Origin: Colletes latitarsis
Lineage: Eukaryota > Arthropoda > Insecta > Hymenoptera > Colletidae
Length of the DNA stretch: 64,000 bases
NCBI RefSeq assembly: GCF_051014445.1
Contig: NW_027488377.1
Location: 2,170,001-2,234,000 of the forward strand
Direction: 5' to 3'
This document shows, piece by piece, positions 44,101 through 56,595 of the stretch (the stretch's first letter is position 1; every line of letters starts with the position of its first letter). Below the pieces are notes generated by a model. That model did not search any database and was not told the DNA's origin. It saw only the letters and a list, made by a program, of their open reading frames with translations. A program made the position numbers and the translations under genes.

Positions 44101-47100
44101 CAGACCTATCCCAGACCTAACGTGCGTTATAATCTAAAATATTGATCGAAACCAGGTTTAATCGACTGTTTTAGTGTGGTTCCACTTTACTACGTGATCC
44201 AAAGCGGAAAAAACCCTCGATCAGGTCAACATGTATGTTAAAACTGCGAAAGTATGAACCTGATGAGGGCAAATCCCAGACCAAACCTAGACCTAACATG
44301 TGTTATCCTCAAAAATATTGATCGAAACCAGGTTTAATCGACTGTTTCAGTGTCGTACCACATTACTACGTGATCCAAACCAGAGAAAACCTAGCATCTG
44401 TTAAACAAGTATGTGAAAAACGCGAAAATATGTGCCAGATGAGGGCAAATCCCAGGCCTAACCTAGACCTAACATGCGTTATCCTCTAAAATATTCATCG
44501 AAACTAGGTTTAATTGAATGTTTCAGTGTGATAACACATTACTACGTGATCCAATCCAGAAAAAGCCCAGGATCTGGCCAACATGTGTGAGAAATATGCG
44601 AAAGTATGAGTCTCATGAGGGCAAATCCCAGGCCTAACCTAGACCTAACATGGTGTATCCTCTAAAACATTGGTCGTATCCAGGTTTAATTAACTGTTTC
44701 ACTGTGGTACCACATTACTACGTGATCCAATCCAGAAAAATCCAAGGATCTGCCCAACAAGTATGAGAAATATGCGAAAGTTTGAGTCTGATGACGGCAA
44801 ATCCCAGGCCTAACATAGACCTAACATCCGTTATCCTCTAAAATATTGATCGAAACCAGGTTTCATGGACTCTATCAGTATGGTACCACATTACCACCTG
44901 ATTCAAGCCAGAAAAAACCCAGGATCTGTACAACAAGTATGTGAAAAATGCGAAAGTTTGTGTCTGATGAGGGCAAATCCCAGGCCTAACCTAGACCTAA
45001 CATGCGTTATCCTCTAAAATATTGGTCGTGTCCAGGTTTAACTGACTGTTTTAGTGTGGTTCCACTTTACTACGTGATCCAAAGCAGAAAAAACCCTCGA
45101 TCAGGTCAACATGTATGTTAAAACTGCGAAAGTATGAACCTGATGAGGGCAAATCCCAGACCAAACCTAGACCTAACATGTGTTATCCTCAAAAATATTG
45201 ATCGAAACCAGGTTTAATCGACTGTTTCAGTGTGGTACCACATTACTACGTGATCCAAACCAGAGAAAACCTAGCATCTGTTAAACAAGTATGTGAAAAA
45301 CGCGAAAATATGTGCCAGATGATGGCAAATCCCAGGCCTAACCTAGACCTAACATGCGTTATCCTCTAAAATATTGTTCGAGACCAGGATTAATCGACTG
45401 TTTCAGTGTGGTACCACTTTACTACGTGATCCAAACCAGAAAAAGCCCAGGATCTGGCCAACGAGTATGCGAAAAATGCGAAAGTATGACCCTGATGAGG
45501 GCAAATCCCAGACCTATCCCAGACCTAACATGCGATATCGTCTAAAATATTGATCGAAACCAGGTTTAATCGACTGTTTCAGTGTAGTACCACATTACTA
45601 CCTGATCCAAACCAGAAAAAGCCCAGGATCTGGCCAACGAGTATGCGAAAAAAGCAAAGGTATGACCCTGATGAGGGCAAATCCCAGACCTATCCCAGAC
45701 CTAACATGCGATATCGTCTAAAATATTGATCGAAACCAGGTTTAATCGACTGTTTCAGTGTGGTACCACATTACTACGTGATCCAAACCAGAAAAAGCCC
45801 AGGATCTGTTCAACAAGTATGTGAAAAACGCGAAACTATGAGCCTGATGAGGGCAAATCCCAGACCTATGCCAGACCTAACATGCGTTATCCTCTAAAAT
45901 ATTTATCAAGACCAGGTTTAATTGATTGTTTCAGTGTGGCACCACATTACCACGTGATCCAGACCAGTGAAAACCCAGGATCTGGCCAACAAGTATGTGA
46001 GAAATGCGAAGGTATGACCCTGATGAGGGCAAATCCCAGACCTATCCCAGACCTAACATGGTGCAACCTCTAAAATATTGGTCGTATCCAGGTTTAGTTA
46101 ACTGTTCCACTGTGGTACCCCATTACTACGTGATCCAATCCAGAAAAATCCAAGGATCTGCCCAACAAGTATGAGAAATATGCGAAAGTTTGAGTCGGAT
46201 GAGGGCAAATCCCAGGCCTAACCTATACCTAACACGCGATATCGTCTAAAATATTGATCGAAACCAGGTTTAATCGACTGTTTCAGTGTGGTACCACATT
46301 ACTACCTGAACCAAACCAGAAAAAGCCCAGGATCTGGCAAACGAGTATGCGAAAAAAGCGGAAGTATGACCCTGATGAGGGCAAATCCCAGACCTATCCC
46401 AGACCTAACACGCGATATCGTCTAAAATATTGATCGAAACCAGGTTTAATCGACTGTTTCAGTGTGGTACCACATTACTACCTGATCCAAACCAGAAAAA
46501 GCCCAGGATCTGGCAAACGAGTATGCGAAAAAAGCGAAAGTATGACCCTGATGAGGGCAAATCCTGGACCTATCCCAGACGTAACATGCGTTATCCTCTA
46601 AAATATTATTCGAGACCAGGATTAATCGTCTGTTTCAGTGTGGTACCACTTTACTATGTGATCCAAACCAGAAATAACCCAGGATCTGTTCATCAAGTAT
46701 CTGAAGAATGCGAAAGTATGGGTCTGATGGGGGCAAATCCCAGGCCTAACCTAGACCGAGCATGAGTTATCCTCTAAAATATTGATCGAAACCTGGTTTG
46801 TTGGGCTGTTTCAGTGTGGTACCACATTACTACGAGATCCAGACAAGTGAAAGCCCAGGATCTGACCAACTTGTATGAGAAATATGCGAAAGTATTAGTC
46901 TCATGAGGGCAAATCCCAGGCCTAAACTAGACCTAACATCCGTTATCCTCTAAAATACTGATCGAAACCAGGTTTCATGGACTGTATCAGTGTGGTACCA
47001 CATTACCACGTGATTCAAGCCAGAAAAAACCCAGGATCTCTACAACAAGTATGTGAAAAATGCGAAAGTATGAGTCTGATGAGGGCAAATCACAGGCCTA

Positions 47101-49092
47101 ACCTAGACCTAACATGCGTTATCCTCTAAAATATTGTTCGAGACCAGGATTTATCGACTGTTTCAGTGTGGCACCACTTTACTACGTGATCCAAACCAGA
47201 AATAACCCAGGATCTGTTCAACAAGTATGTGAAGAATGCGGAAGTATGGGTCTGATGAGAGCAAATCCAAGACCTAACCCAGACCTAGCATGCGTTATCA
47301 TCTAAAATATTGATCGAAACCAGGTTTAATCGACTGTTCAGTGTGGTACCATATTACTACGTGATCCAAACCAGAAATAACCCAGCATCTGTTGAACAAG
47401 TATGTAAAGAATGCGAAAACATGGGTCTGATGAGGGCAAATCCTAGACCTAACCCAGAGCTAACATGCGTTATCATCAAAAATATTGATCGAAACCAGGT
47501 TTAATCGACTGTTTCAGACTGGTACCACGTTACTACGTTATCCAATCCAGTAAAATCCAAGGATCTGCCCAACAAGTATGAGAGATATGCGTAAGTATGA
47601 GTCTGATGAGGGCAAATCCCAGGCCTAACCTAGACCTAGCATGAGTTATCCTCTAACATATTGTTCGAGACCAGGATTGGTCGACTGTTTCAGTGTGGTA
47701 CCACTTTACTACGTGATCCAAACCAGAAATAACCCAGGATCTGTTCAACAATTATGTGAATAATGCGGAAGTATGGGTCTGATGAGAGCAAATCCAAGAC
47801 CTAACCCAGACCTAACATGCGTTACCCTCAAAAATACTGATCAAAACCAGGTTTAATCGACTGTTTCAGTGTGGTACCACATTACTACGTGATCCAGACC
47901 ACTGAATGCCCAGGATCTGGCCAGCGAGTATATGAGAAATGCGAAGGTGTGAGCCTGATGAGGGCAGATCCAACACCTATCCCAGACCTAACTTGCGTTA
48001 TCCTCTAAAATACTGATCGAGGGCAGGATTAAGCGACTGTTTCAATGTGGTACCACTTTACTTCGTTCTCCAAACCAGAAAAAGCCCAGGATCTGGCCAA
48101 CAAGAATGAGAAATATGCGAAAGTATGAGTCTGATGAGGGCAAATCCCAGGCCTAAACTAGACCTAACATGCGTTATCCTCTAAAATATTGATCGAGACC
48201 AGGTTTCATGGACTGTGTCAGTGTGGTACCACATTACTACGTGATCCAATCCAGAAAAATCCAAGGATCTGCCCAACAAGTACGAGAAATATGCGAAAGT
48301 TTGAGTCTGATGAGGGCAAATCCCAGGCCTAAACTAGACCTAACATGCGTTATCCTCTAAAATATTGATCGAGACCAGGTTTCATGGACTGTGTCAGTGT
48401 GGTACCACATTACTACGTGATCCAATCCAGAAAAATCCAAGGATCTGCCCAACAAGTATGAGAAATATGCGAAAGTTTGACTCTGATGAGGGCAAATCCC
48501 AGGCCTAACCTAGACCTAGCATGAGTTACCCTCTAAAATATTGTTCGAGACCAGGATTAATCGACTGTTTCAGTGTGGTACCACTTTACTACGTGATCCA
48601 AACCAGAAATAACACAGGATCTGTTCAACAAGTATGTGAAGAATGCGAAAGTATGGGTCTGATGAGGGCAAATCCCACACCTAACCCAGTCCTAACATGC
48701 GATATCCTTTAAAATATTGACCGAGACTAGGTTTCATGGACTGTTTCCGCGTGGTACCACATTACTACGTCATCCAAACCAGAAAAAACCCAGGATCTGT
48801 TCAACAAGTATGTGAAGAATGCGAAAGTATGAGCCAGATGAGGGCAAATCTCAGACCTATCCCAGACCCAACTTGCGTTATCCTCTAAAACATTGGTCGA
48901 GACCAGGTTTAGTCGACTGTTTCAGTGTGGTACCACATTACTAAGTAATCCAGACCAGTGAAAGCCCAGGATCTGGCCAACGATTATGAGAGAAATGCGA
49001 AGGTGTGAGCCTCATGAGGGCAGATCCAACACCTATCCCAGACCTAACTTGCGTTATCCTCTAAAATATTGATCGAGACCAGGATTAATCGA

Positions 49093-49925
49093 CTGTTTCA
49101 GTGTGGTACCACTTTACTACGTGATCCGAACCAGAAAGAGCTCAGGATCTGGCCAACAAGTATGAATAATATGCGAAAGTATGAGCTTCATGAGGGCAAA
49201 TCCCACACCTAACCGAGTCCTAGCCGGCGTTATCCTCTAAAATGTTGATCGTGACCAGGTTTAATCGACTATTTCAGCGTGGTACCACATTACTACCTGA
49301 TCCAAACCAGAAACAACCCAGGATCTGTTCAACAAGTATGTGAAGAATGCGAAAGTATGAGCCTGATGAGAGCAAATGCCCAGACCTAACCTAGACCTGA
49401 CATGGTGTATCCTCTAAAATATTGGGCGTATCTAGCTTTAATTAAGCGTTTCAGTGTGGTACCACATTACTACGTGATCCAAACCAGAAATAACCCAGGA
49501 CCTGTTCAACAGGTATGTGAAATATGCGAAGGTATGAGCCAGATGAGGGCAAATCCTAGATCTAACCCAGACCTTACATGCGTTATACTCTGAAATATTG
49601 GTCGTATCCAGGTTTAACTGACTGTTTCAGAGTGGTACCACACTACTACATGATCCAAACCAGAAAAAAACCCAGGATCTGTTCAACAAGTATGTAAAGA
49701 ATGCGAGAGTATGAGCCTGATGTGGGCAAATCCCACACCTAACCGAGCCCTAACCGGCGTTATCATCTAAAATGTTGATCGTGACCAGGTTTAATCGACT
49801 GTCTCTGTGTGGTACCACATTACTACCTGATCCAAACCAGAAATAACCCAGGATCTGATAAACAAGTATGTGATGAATGCGAAAGTATGGGTCTGATGAG
49901 GGCAAATCCCAGGCCAAACCTAGAC
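49093..49925 (+). repeat. Satellite block copied at the right flank of the retrotransposon
   Basis: About five monomers match 58398-59230 almost base for base at an offset of 9304-9305 bp. Shared rare variants are AAGTATGAATAATATGCG, GAGTCCTAGCCGGCG, CGACTATTTCAGCGTGG and CGACTGTCTCTGTG. The block includes GCCGGCG and ACCGGCG monomers found only in the 49-64 kb part of the window. Confidence 0.85.
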
Positions 49926-51062
49926 CTAGCATGAGTTATCCTCTAACATATTGTTCGAGACCAGGATAACTCGACTGTTTGAGTGTGGTACCACTTTACT
50001 ACGTGATCCAAACCAGAAATAACCCAAGATCTGTTCAACAAGTATGTGAAGAATGCGAAAGTATGAGCCAGATTAGGGCAAATCCCAGACCTATCCCAGA
50101 CCCAACTTGCGTTATCCTCTAAAATGTTGATCGTGACCAGGTTTAATCGACTGTTTCAGTGTGGTACCACATTACTACCTGATCCAAACCAGAAATAACC
50201 CAGGAGCTGTTCAAGAAGTATGTGATGAATGCGAAAGTATGGGTCTGATGAGGGCAAATCCCAGGCCTAACCTAGACCTAGCATGAATTATCCTCTAAAA
50301 TATTGTTCGAGACCAGGATTAATCGACTGTTTCAGTGTGATACCGCTCTACTACGTGATCCAAACCAGAAATAACACAGGATCTGTTCAACAAGTATGTG
50401 ATGAATGCGAAAGTATGGGTCTGATGAGGGCAAATCCCAGGCCAAACCTAGACCTAGCATGAGTTATCCTCTAACATATTGTTCGAGACCAGGATTACTC
50501 GACTGTTTCATTGTGGTACCACTTTACTACGTGATCCAAACCAGAAATAACCCAGGATCTGTTCAACAAGTATGCGAAGAATGCGAAAGTATGGGTCTGA
50601 TGAGAGCAAATCTCCAGACCTAACCTAGACCTAGCATGAATTATCCTCTAAAATATTGTTCGAGACCAGGATTAATCGACTGTTTCAGTGTGGTACCACT
50701 CTACTACGTGATCCAACCCAGAAATAACACAGGATCTGTTCAACAAGTATGTGAAGAATGCGAAAGTATGAGCCTGATGGGGGCAAATCCCCAGACCTAA
50801 CCTAGACCTAACATGGTGTATCCTCTAAAATATTGGTCGTATCTAGCTTTAATTACGTGTTTCAGTGTGGTACCACATTACTACGTGATCCAAACCAGAA
50901 AAAACCCAGAATCAGGCCATCAAGTATGAGAAAAATGCGAAGGTATGAGCCAGATGAGGGCAAATCCCCAGACCTAACCTAGACCTAACATGGTGTATCC
51001 TCTAAAATGTTGATCGTGACCAGGTTTAATCGACTGTTTCAGTGTGGTACCACATTACTACC

Positions 51063-51207
51063 GGTCTGGTTTGGATCGCTGCCATAAGGTCCTTCGAGCC
51101 GGATCGAAACGAGGTTGATTGGAACGGGAAAAGAGTGAACACTCTTGTGCGTGAAGGTTTACCACGACAGAGTTTAAATCGAGTTGATTGCCCCTCGATA
51201 AATCACT
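51063..51207 (+). other. Element leader with possible primer-binding site
   Basis: Non-satellite sequence between the left junction and the Gag-Pol start. A TGG at 51067 could start a primer-binding site, since such sites begin with TGG to pair with the CCA end of a tRNA, but I could not match the next bases to a known tRNA. A perfect 7-bp inverted repeat, AAGAGTG at 51131-51137 and CACTCTT at 51140-51146, may form a small hairpin. Bases 51065-51077 are the exact reverse complement of a satellite segment. No promoter was recognised. Confidence 0.55.
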
Positions 51208-54200
51208 ATGGCGGTATCAGAGGAACTGTCGCGGTCCGACCTTGAGGATCAACTCACGGAATTGACCGAAGAGTTCGATCGTCTCAAAGCATTGACCGTT
51301 AATCTAAAAAAGATGGGTAGAGCCAAGTACTCGGAGAAACTCCTTGAGGAAAAACTCACATACGCCACGCAGTTATGGCGTGATACCCGAACGTTGTACA
51401 TGAGCGTGCGGAGAATGATTCCCGCCGCGAAAAGACAAGCCTACGTGCTATTTAAGCCGGGCTACCTCCTCAGTGCGGAAAACGAATTCCAGGAATTCCA
51501 GAATTACGTTACCACTGAGATCGACCGAATAGTCGCTGAAGCCAAACCAGCGACAACGGAAGTACAGCCACCCAACATGCTAATCGAGCTCCCGAAGCAG
51601 CGATTGCCGAAATTCGGAGGTGACCCTCGAGAATGGGAACATTTCGAGGATCTTTTCACCTCAGGTGTGATCCGAAACGCATCGCTCTCGGACGTACAGA
51701 GATTATTTCATCTGAACGCATGCTTGGAGGGACCAGCTCTCGCGACGATTTCGTCATTTGAAATCGTCGGACGAAATTTCCCGGAAGCCTGGAAAACTCT
51801 AAAAGAGAAATACGGCCTTCCACGTTTGATAACCGGGAAACTGCTGGACAAACTGCTGTACTTGAAGCCGATCGATTTAAACGATTTGGCCAGCATGCAA
51901 CAAATCACTGTGGATTATACAGAGACGATTGCTGCCCTCCGAAAAAGAGGAACCCCCGAGCAGCTGTTCGAATGGCTGCTCGCTCACTGGGCGAAACAAC
52001 ATTTCACTCCAAAACTGGAGTTGGAATGGCAGAGGACGTTGGGCCCCTCGACCGAGTACCCTACGTTCGAAGACGTTAGGAAATTCATCGACCATCATGC
52101 GCAAGCCTTGCTCTCGATGAACGAAGACCGGCGAGAGGCAGCCCTCGCGCCCGAAATGAAGCCTCGAGCACCGAAGCTTATCGACACTCGACAAAAGAGT
52201 GTCGCTTCAAAGGCCATGAGGAGTCACAACGTCGTGGTGAATTCCAACCCGGTTCCCATTCCAAGAGGGCCGAATTTGGACCACGACGGACGAGTCAGGC
52301 CGGTGCGAACGGAAGTGTGCGGGTTTTGTGCTGGGCCACACCAATTAGTGCAATGCCATAATTTTAAAGTATTGCCGGCGAGAGTACGTAGTCAATACGT
52401 ACGAAGTCGTCAATGGTGTTTGCAGTGCCTCGCTTCCTCACACGCCGTAATGCAGTGCCAGAGCCCTCTGGTGTGTCACAAGTGCAGTGGGAGGCACCAT
52501 TCCCTGCTGCACTACGAATGCACACGAGAGGAAGCCAGTGCGAGGCCGCTACCCAGTAACGCACACGGCAGAAAACAGGAAAGTCGTGTAAGTGACCAGC
52601 CAACGCGATCGGCCAAATCGAAGCCAAGGCAAAAAAGCTCGGCTTCGAATGCTAACGTGAAGCCGGCCTCGACGTCGCACTGTACCGCGCTCGGTACAGG
52701 CGCACCGAGGCCTGTGGTGTTAGCTACGGCACGAGTGCGCGTATTCGGTAAGAACGGTGCGACACGAATCGCTCGCGCACTGTTGGACCAAGGATCGGAG
52801 ACGTCCTTTATCTCCGCTGGGCTGGCTAACGACCTCAACCTTAAGCGGATACGAACCCCAGCCACGGTATCGGGCTTGGGGGGCGGTCAAACGCAAGCTA
52901 TAAAATATAGCGTAAATTTAAACCTCGGTTCGCAAAACGAAGCGAAACCGGTGTGTACTGGAAACGCGTACGTCGTGCCGAAAATCACGACCTACCGCAC
53001 ACCGACGGCGAGCGCGCTTGTTTACAATGCGTTCCGAGGATTAACGCTGGCCGACGCAAATCCTGCAGCCGATCAAACAATAGAAATTCTTATCGGCGCG
53101 GACCTTTACGCTCAGATAATTCGAGCGGGTTTCCGACGTGGGTCGATCAATGGTCCCATCGCCCAAGAAACAGCGTTCGGCTGGGTTATTTCCGGCCCGA
53201 TAAACGCTGCAGGCGAAGCCCGGAAAACCATAAGAACGCTGCATTGCACCGTTCTCGAATCGCTGGACTACGCAATTCGAAGGTTCTGGGAGACCGAAGA
53301 AATCCCCGTAACTTCGGTACGTTCGAAGGCGGAAGAAGAGTGCGAAGCACTCTTCCGAAAAACCATACGGCGGGACGCGACCGGAAGGTTCATAGTTCGA
53401 TTGCCCTTGAATCACTCAAGGCCGGACGAAGCGTTAGGACGCTCGCTCCATATAGCGCTGTCCGCATTAACAAGGCTGCGGCGTAAACTCGACGCGGATT
53501 CGACCCTCGACAGAGAATACTCTGAGTTCCTTGCGGAATACGAATCATTAGGTCACATGACTCAAATTGAGCCTGTTGACCAAGGACGATTGTACATTCC
53601 GCACCGAGCGGTCATACGCACGGAAAGTGCAACGACCAAACTGCGGGTTGTGTTTAATGCAACCAGCAGAACGGTCGGAGGGCGATCCCTTAACGACGTC
53701 CTACACGTAGGGCAAAAATTACAAAATGACATCACCTCAGTTTTAACGAGATGGCGCCTGTATGAGTACGTGTTGGTGGCTGACATCGAGAAGATGTTTC
53801 GACAAATTCTCGTCGCCCCACAGGACCGTCGTTTTCAATGCATCGTCTGGCGCACGTCAACAACCGAACCGCTTAAAGCGTTCGAATTAAATACCGTAAC
53901 ATACGGTACGGCGTGCGCCCCATATTTATCGATGCGTACTCTTCTTGAATTAAAGGAACAAGATGGAGAGAGGTACCCTCTCGCAGCTCCGATTCTCGAG
54001 AAGGATATATACGTCGACGATGTATTTATGGGAGCGCCCGACAAATCCCTGCTCGAGAAAATTCGCAAACAAGTCTGCGAACTCCTGCAGGGAGGTGGGT
54101 TTAAATTGAGAAAGTGGGCTGGAAATTCGGCACAATTATTGCAGAATATTCCCCAAAGCGCTCACTCCCACGCCGTAGACCTCACTCTGTTCGATGATTC

Positions 54201-56595
54201 CGAATTAAAAGTGCTTGGTTTACGTTGGATCCCTTCCGGAGACTATTTCTATTTTAATCTGCAACGATTTCAACCGTCTGCGGTACCGCTGACAAAAAGA
54301 AACTTGTTTTCGGAAATTGCGAAGCTCTTCGATCCGCTCGGCTGGTTATCACCAGTCGTAATTCGCGCAAAAATTTTGATGCAGTCCCAATGGCTGGAGA
54401 AACTCCAGTGGGACGATCAAATTTCCGCGGATACGCAAAAAACGTGGAACACGTTCTGCGTGGATTGGAGCAGTCTCAAGGAATTAAAATTCCCCAGATG
54501 GATCCGATACGGAGCAAATGCAGCTTCTGTGGAATTACACGGATTCTGCGACGCGTCGCTCGCTGCCTTCTCGGCCGTCACATATTTACGAGTGACGACG
54601 AACACCAATGAAGTGTTTACCACGTTAATAATGGCAAAGACACGAGTGGCTCCGATAAAAACACAATCCATCCCCGTTCTGGAATTGAACGGGGCTGTAC
54701 TTCTCTCCGAGCTTGTCGTGCACGTGAAACGGTCCCTCCCCATAGAGATGGACCGTATAATCTGCTGGACAGATTCTACGATTGCACTCGCCTGGTTGAG
54801 AAAGCATGCTTCGACATGGAAGGTTGTGATAGCCAACCGCGTGTCAAAAATCCAGACCTTGCTCCCGAAAGCTGAATGGAGACACGTTCCCACACGCTTC
54901 AACCCCGCAGATTTAAATTCGCGAGGTGTAGAAGCTGCGGAACTCATTCAGTCGGAGCTGTGGATCTCTGGACCGAAATGGCTTCGACAAGCCGAGGAAA
55001 ATTGGCCGAAAGCACCGGCCTCTCTCGAGACCGAGGAGGGTAAACGCGCATCGCATACCCTCTTGGCGACTCCACAAAAGGAATGGGATTTCGTATTCCG
55101 ATTTTCCAAATGGAGTAAGCTGTTACGAGTCACCGCCTATTGCCTCCGGCTCCGGAGGCCGCTGGCTGGAGAACAGAGGTCATTTGATGCAAAAGTTGTC
55201 GAAGCATGGGAAATGCAGCGTGCAACGGAAAGAATTGCACGCTACTTGCAACGTACGCATTTTGCGGAAGAGTACCGGTGTTTAGAAGAGCACAAGGGAA
55301 TCCCTGCAAAGTCTCCCTTGAAAGGCCTCAACCCTTTCCTCGATGACAAGCATGTCTTGAGAGTGGGCGGAAGATTGGAGAACGCGACGCTGACATGGGA
55401 AACGAAACACCCGATAATACTGCCGAAACATCATGTTTCCAACATGATAATTCGGCAATGCCACGTGGACACGTTGCACGGGGGTTTGCAATTAACCATG
55501 TACACGGTGAGACAGAAATTCTGGATCATCGGGTGCCGAAACGCAGCGCGCACGGTTATCCACCAATGCATACGATGCGTGAGATGGCAAGCGAACACAT
55601 CCACGCAAATCATGCAGGATTTAATACCGGAGCGCAGCCAAGCAGCACGACCTTTTACAAACTGCGGAGTCGATTACGCTGGACCGTTTCGGGTCCGCGA
55701 CTCCGCTGGTCGGGGAAAAACGGCTCATAAAGCGTATATAGCTGTGTTCGTCTGTTTCGCGACAAGAGCCGTGCACATCGAACTCGTACACGATTATACG
55801 ACGAGTGCGTTCCTGGCCGCCTTCGACCGGTTCATCGCTCGCCGAGGAGTTCCGTCCTGTATGTTCAGTGACAACGGAACAAACTTCGTAGGGGCGGATC
55901 GCGAATTGAAGGCACACTTCAATGCGGTGTATCATACACCAGAAATGAGAACGAAGTGCGGTCAAAAGGGCATTACGTGGAAGTTTAATCCACCCAGTGC
56001 ACCCCACTTTGGTGGTATGCAAGAAGCCGGTGTGAAATCGGTGAAGCATCACCTGAAACGCATCCTCGGAGAATTTACGCCCACAAGCGAAGAAATGCAG
56101 ACATTACTCTGTAAGATCGAGGCGAGCTTGAATTCGCGACCGATCGCCGCTTTCAGCGACTGTCCCGAGGATTATGCACCTCTTACACCGGGCCACTTCC
56201 TGATTGGGGGACCGATGAATGCACTCCCGGTCGAGTCCGTGGAAACGGAAACCCTCTCGCGGCTTACGCGATGGAGGGCCATTCAAAAATTCCATGAGCA
56301 GCTCTGGAAACATTGGACGCGAGATTACCTCACGCATCTCCAGAGCCGCTATAAGTGGCGCACCACCCAAGTGCAGTTAAAACCAAACGACTTGGTTCTT
56401 GTACAAAATCCTCTTCTCCCCCCAAATCAGTGGGAAATGGGACGAATTGAGGAAGTATTACCAGGCCGAGACAGACGTGTGCGTGTGGTAAAAGTACGCA
56501 CGGCCACATCTACATACACGCGTCCAATTACGCGACTGTGTAGACTGCCCGTCGATGAGTCAACTTCGACAACGGCCGACGAAGGAGCCGCATAG
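51208..56595 (+). CDS. BEL/Pao retrotransposon Gag-Pol polyprotein, intact (1795 aa)
   Basis: One unbroken frame encodes the proteins needed to package, reverse transcribe and integrate the element. The ATG has A at -3 and G at +4, a good animal start context. In order: an N-terminal Gag helical region; a DUF1759-type capsid region from about residue 128 (LPKQRLPKFGGDPREW); zinc-knuckle motifs at C371-C383, C404-C417 (CX2CX4HX4C) and about C423-C438; a DUF1758-type aspartic protease with LLDQGSE and catalytic D527; reverse transcriptase with D859 (VADIEKMF) and YVDD at 935-938; the Pao A17 region and RNase H with D1115, E1159, D1189 and D1235; integrase zinc ligands H1419, H1424, C1454, C1457; integrase core D1489, D1555, E1606; and a DUF5641-type tail from about 1680. 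Length and single-frame layout are normal for the group. No stop or frameshift was seen, which suggests a recent insertion. Expression is doubtful without a 5' LTR. Confidence 0.96.
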   Translation: MAVSEELSRSDLEDQLTELTEEFDRLKALTVNLKKMGRAKYSEKLLEEKLTYATQLWRDTRTLYMSVRRMIPAAKRQAYVLFKPGYLLSAENEFQEFQNYVTTEIDRIVAEAKPATTEVQPPNMLIELPKQRLPKFGGDPREWEHFEDLFTSGVIRNASLSDVQRLFHLNACLEGPALATISSFEIVGRNFPEAWKTLKEKYGLPRLITGKLLDKLLYLKPIDLNDLASMQQITVDYTETIAALRKRGTPEQLFEWLLAHWAKQHFTPKLELEWQRTLGPSTEYPTFEDVRKFIDHHAQALLSMNEDRREAALAPEMKPRAPKLIDTRQKSVASKAMRSHNVVVNSNPVPIPRGPNLDHDGRVRPVRTEVCGFCAGPHQLVQCHNFKVLPARVRSQYVRSRQWCLQCLASSHAVMQCQSPLVCHKCSGRHHSLLHYECTREEASARPLPSNAHGRKQESRVSDQPTRSAKSKPRQKSSASNANVKPASTSHCTALGTGAPRPVVLATARVRVFGKNGATRIARALLDQGSETSFISAGLANDLNLKRIRTPATVSGLGGGQTQAIKYSVNLNLGSQNEAKPVCTGNAYVVPKITTYRTPTASALVYNAFRGLTLADANPAADQTIEILIGADLYAQIIRAGFRRGSINGPIAQETAFGWVISGPINAAGEARKTIRTLHCTVLESLDYAIRRFWETEEIPVTSVRSKAEEECEALFRKTIRRDATGRFIVRLPLNHSRPDEALGRSLHIALSALTRLRRKLDADSTLDREYSEFLAEYESLGHMTQIEPVDQGRLYIPHRAVIRTESATTKLRVVFNATSRTVGGRSLNDVLHVGQKLQNDITSVLTRWRLYEYVLVADIEKMFRQILVAPQDRRFQCIVWRTSTTEPLKAFELNTVTYGTACAPYLSMRTLLELKEQDGERYPLAAPILEKDIYVDDVFMGAPDKSLLEKIRKQVCELLQGGGFKLRKWAGNSAQLLQNIPQSAHSHAVDLTLFDDSELKVLGLRWIPSGDYFYFNLQRFQPSAVPLTKRNLFSEIAKLFDPLGWLSPVVIRAKILMQSQWLEKLQWDDQISADTQKTWNTFCVDWSSLKELKFPRWIRYGANAASVELHGFCDASLAAFSAVTYLRVTTNTNEVFTTLIMAKTRVAPIKTQSIPVLELNGAVLLSELVVHVKRSLPIEMDRIICWTDSTIALAWLRKHASTWKVVIANRVSKIQTLLPKAEWRHVPTRFNPADLNSRGVEAAELIQSELWISGPKWLRQAEENWPKAPASLETEEGKRASHTLLATPQKEWDFVFRFSKWSKLLRVTAYCLRLRRPLAGEQRSFDAKVVEAWEMQRATERIARYLQRTHFAEEYRCLEEHKGIPAKSPLKGLNPFLDDKHVLRVGGRLENATLTWETKHPIILPKHHVSNMIIRQCHVDTLHGGLQLTMYTVRQKFWIIGCRNAARTVIHQCIRCVRWQANTSTQIMQDLIPERSQAARPFTNCGVDYAGPFRVRDSAGRGKTAHKAYIAVFVCFATRAVHIELVHDYTTSAFLAAFDRFIARRGVPSCMFSDNGTNFVGADRELKAHFNAVYHTPEMRTKCGQKGITWKFNPPSAPHFGGMQEAGVKSVKHHLKRILGEFTPTSEEMQTLLCKIEASLNSRPIAAFSDCPEDYAPLTPGHFLIGGPMNALPVESVETETLSRLTRWRAIQKFHEQLWKHWTRDYLTHLQSRYKWRTTQVQLKPNDLVLVQNPLLPPNQWEMGRIEEVLPGRDRRVRVVKVRTATSTYTRPITRLCRLPVDESTSTTADEGAA

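Larger units (their letters stand above)
1..51062 (+). repeat. 176-bp satellite DNA array, left arm (about 290 monomers)
   Basis: The same sequence recurs every 176 bp with all copies in one orientation. The landmark GTGGTACCAC appears at 221 and still recurs in near phase at 50690, with a total slip of about 43 bp that is explained mainly by four monomers lacking 11 bp. Monomers vary at perhaps 5-20 percent of positions and fall into interchangeable variants, for example ATCTGTTCAACAAGTATGTG against ATCTGGCCAACGAGTATGCG in the middle. No gene, RNA gene or second transposon was found anywhere in this stretch. The period is close to a nucleosome repeat, as is common for centromeric satellites; a centromeric role here is inference. 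The many 60-115 codon open frames arise because the monomer has few stops in some frames; 176 is 2 modulo 3, so each frame returns only after three monomers. Confidence 0.98.

Noticed and set aside
715..50623. Dozens of 60-115 codon open frames such as those at 4215, 17247, 22528 and 43086
   Set aside because: They all lie within the satellite, repeat with it, have no independent start context and differ only where monomers differ. They come from a stop-poor frame of the 176-bp unit.
1..51062. CRISPR-like array
   Set aside because: Repeats are contiguous 176-bp units with no unique spacers; this is a eukaryotic satellite.
51067..51084. Named tRNA primer for the primer-binding site
   Set aside because: TGG is present but the next bases did not match any insect tRNA 3' end I could recall, so no tRNA is assigned.
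51063..51207. Residual 5' LTR in the leader
   Set aside because: Only a few bases (GGTC) and one 18-base word resemble the 3' LTR; there is no room for an LTR of about 740 bp.
51042..51245. 67-codon frame crossing from satellite into the element
   Set aside because: It spans the insertion junction and overlaps the true Gag-Pol start in another frame, so it is a chance fusion.
51708..56370. Many antisense and off-frame frames inside Gag-Pol (up to 177 codons)
   Set aside because: They are shadows of a GC-richer coding region with a fully intact sense frame.
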